A DNA stretch of 64,000 nt from Brachyhypopomus gauderio. Taxonomy: Eukaryota > Chordata > Actinopteri > Gymnotiformes > Hypopomidae. This document shows positions 1 to 23,340 of this stretch, in pieces. The position numbers and the translations under genes are program-made. The stretch spans positions 13,459,240 through 13,523,239 of the forward strand of contig NC_135211.1 of the NCBI RefSeq assembly GCF_052324685.1, given 5' to 3'. Each line of letters starts with the position of its first letter. Within the stretch, counting starts at the first letter, position 1. A model generated the notes under the pieces. The model searched no databases and had not been told where the DNA came from. It was given only the letters and a program-made list of their open reading frames with translations.

Positions 1-3000
1 AGCCATGATGCCCCAAAATTAATATTTGTCCCAGGCAGTGTGTCTATGCTGGTAGCCAAAGCTCTGAACACACTGTTGATTTGTCTAATTGCTTTTCCTT
101 GTGACACTTTCTGTCTGACAATGCCTGATCATATGATTTTCACTTAATCTGATGAATTACATCCTAATCGAATGTGCTTTTCTTGCTTTACTGAGCTTAG
201 GGCTTCTAACAATGATTCTCCAGCCCCCTCTTGAACACTCAATTATCAACGTGAAGAAGTGCATGAAATGCCCTCGGGAACTGTTCGACTGAGCATGGCT
301 TCTAAGAAACCCACAAATTCATCACTTCCGTTCAATATTCATTTTCTGTCTTTACTCTCAAATCTCATTTTGTTACTTCTAGCCTCATGTGTATTTAAAA
401 AGGAAATAGAAAATATGTCAAGGGAGATATTTAGTTGCTTACCGAGAAACTCTCATGCTAGTCTTCAGTTCTTACCATTCTTATTATTGTGTGTAGACTG
501 CCTGCACACACAGTACTCTGTTGTGAGGTTGGGCTAACATTTGCTCAAATAATTAATAGAAACACACCAGATTCTAAACTAATGCTGCTTGAGTCGAAAG
601 TAATTATACAGTATCATTCCATATATATGAGAAACATGGTGAAGTCTTTGGAAGAAACAAAGAAACACCAGTGTTATCCTGAGCTGTCTCACTGAAGAGC
701 ATCGTTGTACATCACACTTAAAATGGGGCACATTTACAGGAAGTGGTCATACTGAAGGAAATGGGGAGTTAGGTCTGATAGACTGGGCCATTTCTCAGAG
801 TCTTGTGCAGATGGCAGAGATCTGATTACCCAAGATGATAATGGAGGGATCATGGGTTGGCCTTGGCTCCTAACACAGTGATAGAAAGTATCAGATTATA
901 TGTTGCTCAATTTGTCAGGTACCTTCGCGTGGGTGCCAAGTCGAACAGTCAGAGTTGGATTCATCCAATGCCCTGCTGTGTTGGGAGAGTTCCTAATTGT
1001 GCATGGATAGCATACTCAGCTAATAGGCCAGTGTTTGTGACCAGAAAATAAATAAAATGAAAACACATGTGTCAGGGAAAAGTATGACACATCCAAGGTG
1101 ATAAGAAAGGAGGCATAGCAGTGCAAACAGGAGTCATAACATGGCAAACTACGTGTGCTCAGTCAGAGCAGCGCCAGTATAGCACCAGACTAATTGTGCA
1201 CTATAAACACCCGAGTGAAAAGTCAACATTGTTCATCATGCCCCCCCCCACCCCCTAACGCCCCCCCCCTCAAGTCACCTTCACGTCAAAACCCTTGTAC
1301 AGATTAACAGCCTGATGTTCAGCCATGTCCACTTGCAAAATGAGCAAAGTGTGGGAAACAGGAAAAGAGAAAAAAAACAGAGCCCCTCATCTCAACAGGA
1401 GCAGGTGTCACGCTGAACACACCAAACACCATTTCTCATCCGCCCCCGAACGTCTGTCTAAGCCAAACACACAGGCGGAGGAGGATCTGAGGACGCCCAT
1501 GACTGATCTCATACAAGTCCATATATTTCTCACCAAAGCTCTGTTCAAAAATGACCTGGGTGTTCATTGAAGATTTCCGAGGTCGCTTGTTTCCCATTGT
1601 CTGGCAAATTGTCCTGCCTGTTTAGAGGATTAAGTCAATCCTCAATCCTAAAATTCCATCTCAGGACTCAGCATCCTCAAATGTTTGTTTGGTTTTTTTT
1701 CAAACAGTATTTCAAGTGCGTGGTTCTACCTGGAGGTGAACTGGAGATCGATGAGACAGTAAGCTTTTAGAGGCCACTGGCACAAAAGAGGAATCATTGG
1801 CTTTTACTGGTTTAGTGACAATGTTAAATAGATTTTTAGTGAGGGCAATCAAATTTATATTCATTTGTCATTTTTAATCATTGTGGAATATCACACACCC
1901 CCACAGGGTGCCACAAGGTTACAAGCCACAATGTACAAAGCAAAAAGATGAAGTTTCTCAAAACACATTATCTGCCTGTTGAAAAATGCTTCTTCGTACA
2001 GTGGTTGGATAAAGCATCTGAATAAACATTCTGTAGTTCTTCCCTGACAGTTTGTGGGTATTTATTTTAATTCTCTGTTGCATATTGCTAATGCATAAAT
2101 GGGTGCAAAAATGGTACAGTGGTAATGTAATGTGCCATATTTTGTCAATTGTGATTTTTTCACCACAATCAACATTTGTCCTCCACATTTACCAATCTGT
2201 GCAGTTAGAACACACACACTAGTAATTAGTAGGGGGCTGTGTTGCACACATGGTGGGCAGGCCTAGCCCGGCGCCTAGGGAACAGTTGGGGTTAGGTGCT
2301 TTGCTCACGGGCAACTCAGTCATGACCCTCCGTTCACAAGACCAGTTCCCTACCACAGGACCCTACCACTGCCCTCATGTACACAAGCAAACTAATCCTG
2401 CCTTACCAAACATTAACCAAAACACCATTTCCCTCTATATCAAATATTATTGTTCAGCAGAGAAATGTGTACAGTAGCACAATAAGAAACATAAAACCTT
2501 CATTAATAATGCACTAAGAAATGTCCTTGATATACACTAGCCAAAAACATATGTAATGAACATCTATAGTAGAGCTCGTGTGTTGAACAAAGCCAGAAAA
2601 TAAGGTCTGTATCCAAGCGATGAATGGCCAACAGCTCCCAGATATGTTCTTATTCATTACTCCAAATACAAAAACGTGGAAGACCAACAAACAGATGACA
2701 AACATCAGAACCAGTCAAAACAAGTAAATGTGAAAGGGATGTGAATGCATCACGGCAACGAAGCCCCTGGAGATGATTTGTGGATGATCAAAGAGTAAAT
2801 GTTCTTAAGACAGAATATCGAGTATATGAACAGTGGCTGGTAGACATCATTTATGACTGGCATGTTTGATACTTGGCAAAAGATGTGATCATGCTGACTG
2901 AAATCAAATCTAGCCTCTGTAAATAGGTCTCTGTGTGCTTTTTATTCCTAAAGGTCATACGAGACATGTAAAAGCCACAACAAGTGCATATTTTCCTTGT

Positions 3001-3900
3001 CCTTCCTTTTCCTTGTCATTAAATATAATTTATGATTCATATTGCATACTGGGAAAACACTTAATTGTCTAAGACAGATTCATTCATAACCAAGGGTTTC
3101 CACTTAAGTGTGCTGTGAGCCAGATGTTGGACCACAGAGCACAGTACAGAAGGCATAACCTTTTACATTATTTTACTTTATAAAAGTGTCCAGTTAGCCA
3201 AGAGTCATAGAATCGTGTCTATTGCATTGCGGTTGCATTTTGTCTCCATCTGCTGGTAGGTGTGGCACCTCTTAGCCACGTTCCAGAATTCCCTGGGGAG
3301 TCGTTGTAATATAAAAATCAGTGGTGATTCGCTTTATTACCCAGTATATCTTTGGATGATCAAATATATATATATTATCTGCAAGCTACCTTGTGTCAAT
3401 TGTTGTTTGATTAAAATCACCACAATAGTGATTTAATCCAATCCAGTTCAATGTTACGATGGCACGTTACATCCAAGTCCAATAAGACGACGCATTTATC
3501 ATTAGCTAGATTATTTCATAAAACTTTGAGTTAGGAAGAATTCAGAGGAGAATCTTCAATCTTCGTTTCGTAGTTAATAAAGCTAGTCGTAGTTAATAAA
3601 GCTACTTAACTAGCTTTATTAACTATCAATAACTGTGCGTGGAAATTACATCAGCAGCACACTTTGCTTTGTCTAGGCCTGTTAGGTCATATTTAAAAAA
3701 AAATTAAAGGCTCAAAAATGGACGCAGAGGACAAAACAATGTTGGACAGCTGAAGTTGTAAAGGACAGGATATCTGAACATTTACTGCACAGGTGCACAG
3801 GTGCAATAATGTTCATTGTTCCATTTTTCGAGCCAAACTTGCTGGAAATTTGATACGAATCATCTTATAACGAATAAGGTTAAACAGGTTCGCAAAATAT
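1..3900. other. intergenic region upstream of sin3a, no convincing gene
   Basis: I see no exon series in this stretch. It is AT-rich with short open frames lacking family resemblance. It holds C-rich homopolymer runs around 1242-1270, a dispersed-repeat fragment at about 2245-2350, a small hairpin with a direct repeat at 3572-3624, and one 51-nt exon-like segment at 1708-1758 that is treated as a finding. In mammals the 3' end of PTPN9 lies upstream of SIN3A, but I recognise no PTPN9 sequence here. Confidence 0.6.
2245..2350. repeat. dispersed teleost repeat fragment
   Basis: The stretch reads like a common fish interspersed repeat: a GCCTAGGGAACAGTTGGGG-type core, then a GTTAGGTGCTTTGCTCACGGG-like core and a short TCAGTCATGAC block. 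I recognise the pattern from other fish genomic sequence but cannot assign a family without a repeat library. An open frame across it (2250-2477) is not considered a gene. Confidence 0.5.
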
Positions 3901-5175
3901 CCAATCACGCGGCGCGATGGGCGTTGTTATCGTCTCCGAGGCCACGCCCCCCCCACCCCGAAGACACGCCTCTCGTGGAAGAGCCGTACCGAGGTTGTTT
4001 TCCGACGTTAGCCAATTAGCACGCTAGCATGTTATTGGAGGTCTGGCGCTTTGGATGGACGGTTTTGTAATTTTGTCATTTAGATATCAGACTTGTTTAA
4101 CGTTTTAGGACAATTTTATCCGGCCAGATTTTGTTTGGAAACAATACTGGATTTACTAAGCGTGAAGTGACCAGGATACTTTGTTGTCTCGGGTCGGGCA
4201 CTTGTGAGGTGAGTTTCTGATATTTAGCAGCTAGCCAGCTAAGACATTTTACATTAGCCTTGAACGCGGACTGTTATTGTGAACCAGGAACAACGCGGTG
4301 GTCTTTCCCTTTTTAATCATTCCTTATATGCTAACTTACTATCGAGAAAACAAAAACATGCAGTAAGACACATGCAGATAAAAAAAGCAAATTAGCGACC
4401 TGCGACTAGCTAGCTAGCCACCACGCTAACGCATTTTAAAGTGAGCTCGCCCCAGCCTGTGCCCACACTCGTGTAGCCAGCTCGCTAACGGCTGGATAAC
4501 TACAACCACGGGGACTGATTCCCGGGTTCCCCGCACCACGAACGCGGCCGTGTGGGCAGAAACAGAGCGCCGTGTGTCGTCGGTTCGGCGGACCGGTAAA
4601 AAAAAGTCCTTCAGCGCGACTTCCTGATTTCCACACAAACGGTTAGCCAGCTCGCGCACTAGCCCACCTGCTAACGCTAGCCAACTAAAAAAAAAAAAAC
4701 AAACGTTTACGTTATATCTTCAACTCCGGACCCGCTGTACACGCGTGACGATGGCGCGACGCGTTCTTTAGTTTTAATAATAATATATCGCTGATATATG
4801 TGAAGTGGCCGCTTTCACCTGTGGCGAGTGTGAACGGCGGTGTGTCTCGTTAGCGTACGCTAGCTAGCCGAGCGGGGAGCTCGTGCGCGTGCGATACGGT
4901 GGCCAGCAGGCCCGCGCGCGGGGGAGAGGGGGGGAGACGGCGTGATGAAACCGTGCGAATAAAAGTTTGGCCTTCCCCGTACGCGTGTTTGGACGCGGTT
5001 TTATGGAGCCGGGACGCGAAGTGGCCGATGTCTGGTGTTGTTTAAGGGCGAGTGTGGGCACACGGAGTCGACCGAGTGGCGAGTGGCGGCTCGTCGGGGC
5101 TGCTAACGTGGCTAGCGCCCCTTGTTTTGACATTGGTGCGTTAATGGCAGCGACGCTGGTCCCCACAGACCGAGT
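3900..5175. promoter_or_regulatory. CpG-rich promoter region of sin3a
   Basis: CpG density rises sharply here compared with the flanks, with many CGCG, GCGCG and ACGCG words (for example near 3910, 4540, 4745, 4910 and 5010). The block surrounds the noncoding first exon of sin3a. CpG-island promoters are typical of housekeeping chromatin regulators. I see no clear TATA box and cannot place the start site exactly. Minus-strand frames inside it (4426-4659, 4864-5250) reflect base composition and are not called as genes. Confidence 0.65.
4020..4208 (+). other. sin3a: sin3a noncoding first exon (5' UTR)
   Basis: The 3' boundary is inferred from a strong donor, GAG|GTGAGT, at 4209 inside the CpG-rich block. 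The next exon begins at 5871 after a long CT-rich tract ending in CAG and carries the start codon at 5934. The 5' limit is a guess, because the transcription start cannot be read from sequence. The first intron would be about 1.66 kb. Confidence 0.5.
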
Positions 5176-5933
5176 TAACGGCGCAAAAGAGGAAAATATC
5201 AATAAATAATTAAACTGAATGAATAAAAAAACGAAATAGCTTCTTGACATGCATGTTTTTTTCTAAGGTGATGTCCCTGAATATAAAAAAACGTTGACAG
5301 CTGTCATATCTGAACGCGTTGTGCCGTAACGAAAATAGTTGCGAAAGTGTCGCGCTAACTTGAAGCGCGTTCACGTCGTTGCATCGCCACTAAACATTCA
5401 GCCACATTCTCAACAATATTACATTAAAACGCAGTTTCTGTCTTTCCTTACATTGTATGCATTTGGTAGACGCTTTAACCCCCGAGTACCCATACGTTTT
5501 TCAGTATGATGGTGCTGGTTGATGATGGTGCTGGTAGGATCTTCCTGCCCTCCCGTGTGACCTGCAGCATAAAGTTGTGTGAAGTGTTCCTCAATCGTTT
5601 TAAGTATTTATTAACCAAATTGCATAACTTTTAAATGTTAATCAACCATGTCACAGACTGTTATATTTTTGCATTGGACAAAACTAACCACCACAAATCC
5701 ATCAGCTGTTCAGTGTTGTCAGTTCTGTGAGGGGGAAACCTTCTTGTGTTTTATGTAGCAATGCTTCTTTTGTGATTAAATGTAATTTAGACAACTGCTT
5801 TGTTACGAATTTATACCTTAGCGACAAGTGACATTTTTCACACTTCTTCTCACGCTCTCTCTCTCTCTCAGTTGCCTGAGATCCACTGTTTCTTTGCGCT
5901 GGGTCCCGTTCGGCCGTGGAGCATGAGTACATA

Positions 5934-17508
<11,575 letters not shown>

Positions 17509-18830
17509 AGCCCTCGCCACGGTTACGGAGGGGCGTGGTTTCTTTTAAATTTTTTAAGAAGGAAAAAAAAAAAAGTTACCTGACTGAAGCAGCACTGAAA
17601 CTTATTGCTGGTTGCCATGGAGCTCTTTGTAGACTCCTCACTCTTATCCAGTTTTTTTAATTATTATTTTATTATACTTTTTTAACGTTTAGATGGGAAC
17701 TTCTTCTTGAACATAATGCCAGGCAGGCACACCTTCCGCTTCCGAGTCACGATGGAGCACGCACACACTGCAATAATTTTTAAGTTTCTGTTTTATAATT
17801 ACACAAAGTCGTTTGTGTAAATATCTACACAGTAATCAAAATGTAAAGTTCCATTTTGTTGAGAAGCACCACAGGTCTAATGTTATTTTTCTGTTTTTGT
17901 TGTTTGAAACTGAGTCATCGATTAGAGGGGGGGTAAAAAAAAAACATTTTGGTTCAATGTGGAACACAAACACTATCGAACGAACAGCCAAATCTTACTT
18001 CGCATAGATAATGTTATCAAGTAAACACTGACGATAACGTGTTTAGTGTGAGTGCGGTGGGTTTTTTTGTGTCCGATCATGCGCCTAAGCCTGGCCTGAC
18101 GTTGTGAATTTGTACAGGTGCTGTAGATCCGCGTGATGGCTCTGCGCTCTTAAATATTTATAGAAGCCCTGAGCAAGGTAATGACGCATTAACGGAGATC
18201 TACCATACCAGCGTCCACACGGAGACAACAGGATCAGCAGCCACACAATCTCACTGTAAATAACTTGTATATTTTCCAGACTGTTTATATTCTGAAAACA
18301 TTAAAACTGTAGTTCACCTTTTAGACTTCTTTCATCATAGCAGCGGTGACGAATGCTGGTCTGTATTTTAAAATCGGTTCTTTCTTTGTAACCAAAGGGA
18401 GTTTTTTTTTTTTTTTTTTCTTTTGTTTTGTTTGTTTTCGGTTTTTTGCATCTCATCTTTTTGGTCATTAGCTGACTGGAGCTTTCAAAGTTGTTCCGTA
18501 TGTGCATTTCCATTCCACGACACCTTCAAAGAATTTTTACTCGACCTTCTATTGAGATTTGTGACACTGCCCGTGCTACTATATTAATGAGTAGAGCTTA
18601 GAAACACATCACTGTTATTGGCCAGTTTTGCCTCCCTATTCCTAATATGAGAAGTTGTGAAATTTAAGTTGGAGCACATTTTTGGTGCACCAGTCGTTGA
18701 TAACTGCTGAATATGTAAAAGCATATAAAAAAAAAAGACAATGACAGCATGTTTCTATGGTCTCATGTACAGTCCTTTTGTATTATTTACTATTATTTTA
18801 AAGATTGAAATAAAACAAAGTTGTAGTAGA
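17509..18830 (+). other. sin3a: sin3a 3' UTR
   Basis: The stretch after the stop is AT-rich with homopolymer runs and no competing gene. An ATTAAA occurs at about 18299 and a consensus AATAAA at 18809-18814, which I take as the likely distal polyadenylation signal. A TGTAAATA word of Pumilio type occurs near 18255. The end is inferred, not observed. Confidence 0.55.
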
Positions 18831-20700
18831 TTAAACTGATGCCTTCAGTATTTTATTCCACAAAAGATTGTCCCACTTCATGAAATCTGTCTTATGTGTT
18901 TGTATCTCGTTGTGTAACAGACATCCCTGTGACGGGATTACACACTGAAGGGTGCATATGATGGGATTTACATGTTCAGAAGCATAAGAGGTATTAATGT
19001 GCTGGAGTCTTTACCTTAGTCAATCACTAAAACTCCAAAAGCTGCTTATCCCAACTGGGTCTCCTGATCCTGTCAAATGAATTCAGATGCTCTGAAAACA
19101 GGGTAAAAACACAGACACTTCCCAGAGCCCTATGACTGGAAAGGTAGAACTGAACTACCAAAAACATCCCCTCAGTCTGATTAATGTAATTGTGTACAAA
19201 TGACAGCAGAGGGAGCATTTGGACAGCCGTATTGGATACAGAGGCCACTGTGTTGCAACATTTCAGCATATGTGTCTTTAAGTGTTATCTAGTATTGTTT
19301 CATTTTTCATATATATATTCAGGTATACGCTAGTTGTGTGCATGCATTGGTCACCCCCATTTTAGAAGAGATGTAACCTATATGAGGCATTTCTGACTTC
19401 CCAGGAAGTATGAATCGTTTTTCATGTGCTATTATAACCAAGAGTGTTACGACCAGTCTAGACTACAGGTCGAGACATAAAGGTTACACTGCTAAATTAA
19501 ACCATGCACATTTTCCTATATATTTTTTTGTGATTGTACGAGAAACTGAACAAAATAGTATCGCACTTAAAATAGTGAGTGGTGTGGGCCTTTTGACTGG
19601 AAAACACTGGTGTGCCCAGTAAAGGTCCTGCAGAGGCCAGCAGAGGTGTTGGCCTGCTCAGCGACCCAAACCCAAACGTCCCGTCTCACGACTGGCTGCT
19701 GTGGCTCTTTCCTCGGTGATCTCAGCCCACACCATTGTTACCTTTTCTCCCATGGAAGAGCTGAAAGAGGGATCATCGGGCCCACAGTGGGTAGGCCTCA
19801 GGGCAGACAAATGACCGGGCCGGCCCAGAGAATAGCGGGTTTACACAAACGGGGTGTGGAGGCCTGGAGCCTTTTTACTGGGTTGCCCTGAGCGACACTG
19901 GATGTGCTGCTACGTTGTTTTGTTTTTTACGTTTTATTGTTGCTCACACAAAAGTGTGTGTGTGTGTGTGTGTGTTCACTTCATATTGGTTTTCATGTTT
20001 TTAATCATTTTGTCTTTCTTCCGAGTATGATTGTCTCTGTTTTGATATCCAGATGTGCTCACAAGAGGAGATTTTGCAATGACACTCTTGTTTTGAGTGG
20101 TATTAGCACGGGGGAAAACAAGTGTTTGTAATGACGGCTTCATGTTCCTCTCACAAACAGATGTTTGAAGACATGTTAGCGGCTTGAATAAGGAGCAGAA
20201 CACCAAACCACTTTCACATGGGACTGTGCTCCTCACGTCCTCTTAGTGTGATGGATTTGTAACCATGGAAACGCATCAATAGACAGAGAGAGAGAGAGAG
20301 AGAATTCAGCTAGCAGCTGTTTCATAGTTTTTTCACTGCTTTCCTGCTCTGGTAATGATAGGTCTCAGCTTTAATATCTATTGTAAATCTCTGGTTACAT
20401 TAATTATTCACTTTATTCCAAGTCAAATAAAGTTGGGGAGGAATGTTTTGGTAAGGACACCATATACTTTTTATCAAAGTGACTCACTGTAATTTCTGAA
20501 ACAAAAAGTTGTCACTAAGCTGATCTATTATATATTGCATTTCTGTGGCTGTGTCAAAGAAATATAATTACACAATGTTGTATGGTGAATATTACAGATC
20601 ATTATTTCACTCATTTATATATGCACAGTAATGAATACTAATTAAAAGATAATTATTACTGTGAAATGAATGGAACTCCTTATTAGTAAGACATCTCTAT
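18831..20700. other. intergenic region between sin3a and crabp1
   Basis: The two genes converge here. Only short open frames without family resemblance are present. Simple repeats include a GT run at about 19954-19974 and a GA run at about 20286-20302. TTTATT on the plus strand at 20412-20417 and 20708-20713 provides AATAAA signals for the minus-strand crabp1. Confidence 0.6.
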
Positions 20701-21039
20701 AAGGATCTTTATTACCCATGATAATCTTGTAGTTTTGGTTAAACAAATACAAAACAATTGAACATCAAAGGAGGAAAGTGGTGAAGACTACCTGACAGGT
20801 TTTTAGTAGGCTATGAATAGATTTATACTGTAACATTCTATTTTGTACTGTTCACTATGCTTCCTGCCAAACTACACGACGAAGACCCATTAGTTACATG
20901 ACCAGAAATGCAACAAAAATTATCCCACACAAAACTACAAATTGTTACAAAAAAGCCCTGTAGTGTAGAGTAGGAGTGAATTTTCACCCCTGCTAGTCGA
21001 TAAACGTTGAATGATTTTGCCACGGGGGTCGTGAAGATT

Positions 21040-21185
21040 TTACTCCCGTAAGTAAATCCTTGTGCACACTACGTCATCAGCTCCAAGTATCTAAAGAATG
21101 AAAACACAGAATTTTTAAGTTAATGTTACTGAACTTTTATCCTCCTCCAGTATGATCTTATTACATATAAGAATAGTTGGCTTTA

Positions 21186-21238
<53 letters not shown>

Positions 21239-23274
21239 TTTGAATCGAGAAGGTAGTTACTGTCCTGTATGTGTGCCTGTGGAATATTATGTTTACAGGT
21301 CTGTAATTCTACAGTTACATATTTGATTTAATGTCCAGCCACTGCGTCACTGGAAGGTCCTGGTTCCACGAGCTGGGGCTCGTTATTGTCTGAGAGAGAA
21401 CGAGGGGTCGGTCTCATCAGTGCCGGAGGGGAGGAGAGGTGGGCGAGGCTATCGGCTCATTGCTGGCCTGCCATATTTATTGGACCGGAATGGAGTTGCT
21501 GTCGGCACCAAACACCATCTGGAGGAGGAGAGGGCTGCACCACGCGTGCACAAACCTTTTAAAGAATGGTGTTAAGACAGGCCATCTGCCCAACGCGGGA
21601 GCGTCCTGGGAGACATTAGGGCGGGGAGTGTCAGGGCCCCACATGCCACTAGCATTCCCGCACGTAACATGATCAATGAGGCCCATCAAGCAGCCTGGCC
21701 CAGGTCACCATTGCTCCAATGCTGACCACCGGCTTCATGGGAGCGTAGCTCTTACAAACAAGAAGGTAACGCATGTGAGTCTTCTGGGAGGTGAAATAAT
21801 TTAATCACGTTTCTCTCCTGATGAAACGACAGACAAACAGAAGAGCAGGCTGGGCAAAAAATCACAACTGCTTCCTCATCCTGTGCTACGATTCCTCATT
21901 CACCAATCAGCTAGGAGCTATTTTGATGTGGGTCACAGTTTTACTGGCCAATGGATATCACTGACCCACAACAGAGCTCCTTCACTGTGGGCTACACATG
22001 GTACCCTCACAAGTTACAATATTTACAGTATTTCCCAGGGCAGCTTGACACAAGTTTCATCATTCACACCTAATGTTGTTTAAGAGGACAAGGGGAATTC
22101 CCATTGTAGTGATTTAGTACACGAGTTCTCCACTTGAGTGGCAGTTGACAGTTATTTAGTGTAGTTTTATAGGAAGCAGCAGAAAACACACCATTATACA
22201 TTTTCATCAATTTTGGGTTCTTAAATTATATCACTCAATCTTTTTCCCTCAATTGTACAGGTTTGACCTCCTTAATATTAAGTCATCATGCCAATATATG
22301 AATGCAAAAGTAATCATAAGTCAAGAATAAATGAGTCTAACTGAATTTCCAAAGAGTTATGGAAACAATTTGTTGTGATGTGGTATGTATTTTCAGTGGA
22401 TAGTGTCATGAATTTCACATTTTACAAGAGCATCACACCTATTGTGAGCCTTGCTCCTAGTTATTGATCACACACTTATTTGTAAGGAGAGGATAGTTTA
22501 CATCCCAGAGGGACTGCAAAAGCTATAAAACAGAAAATCCTCCTCTCCTGTAAAGCTCCTCCTCTTTGCTAAAGCCCCTCCCCTAGGTTATTTGTCCCAT
22601 TTACTGTTGCCCATCTGGTCTGTTAAACCAAATAGGCCAGATGTTTACCCATTCTGCATTCTTCAAACTCACTGAAAAGCAGGCAAGGAAGAGGAGAAAT
22701 GAGAGACGTGTCACTAATGGGGTCTAGCACACAGAACGGCGTGGAATGCACCCTTAACCACTACCGTATGTCTGAGTCAACACACGGCTGGAAGAGGACG
22801 GATCGGAACTGCCCCGAAAAGCCACCGAGGAGGACCACGAGGAAAATGCCCCGGAGACCAGCATTGTAAAACGATTGCAGGTTTTATGCGAGCGCGAGCC
22901 GCATCCATATAATATGCCATCCGTTTGAGTCTGGGCCAACTATCAGAACCGAGCCCTGCAAACAGCTCTGGGGCGGTGGCAGCCGTGTTGGAACCGAGGA
23001 CCGAGCTGCCAGGAGATTCCTCACCAGGATCAGCTCTTCGCCTCGAAGCTCCCGGCTCCAGTAGGTCTTGGGGCCGTTTCCATCCAGCAGCGTCTGCCTG
23101 CAGGCCATCTTGTTCTCGGTCTCCCATGTTGCCAGGCTCTGTGAAAAACATCAGGTCAACAGCACTGAACAGACACAAAGTCCTCTGGTGTTCCACTGAG
23201 AATATGCTCCAAAATAAACCACCAAATATTGAACAGACGCAATTATTGCATCTTAAGAGATTATGAGATCAGTG

Positions 23275-23340
<66 letters not shown>

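Noticed and set aside
4864-5250. 128-codon minus-strand frame in the CpG-rich sin3a promoter
   Set aside because: Its length is explained by GC composition. It overlaps the first-intron and promoter region, has no family resemblance and no splice context.
21477-21535. Minus-strand segment after CTCCAG encoding [13 protein letters not shown], considered as the last crabp1 exon
   Set aside because: Only FGAD matches, and the retinoid-binding Arg-x-Tyr is absent. A 51-nt exon at 21090-21040 encodes [14 protein letters not shown] with correct phase and gives exactly 137 residues.
22777-23196. 139-codon minus-strand frame overlapping crabp1 exon 3
   Set aside because: It is out of frame with the CRABP1 exon and ignores its splice sites. 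The real exon is 23138-23025.
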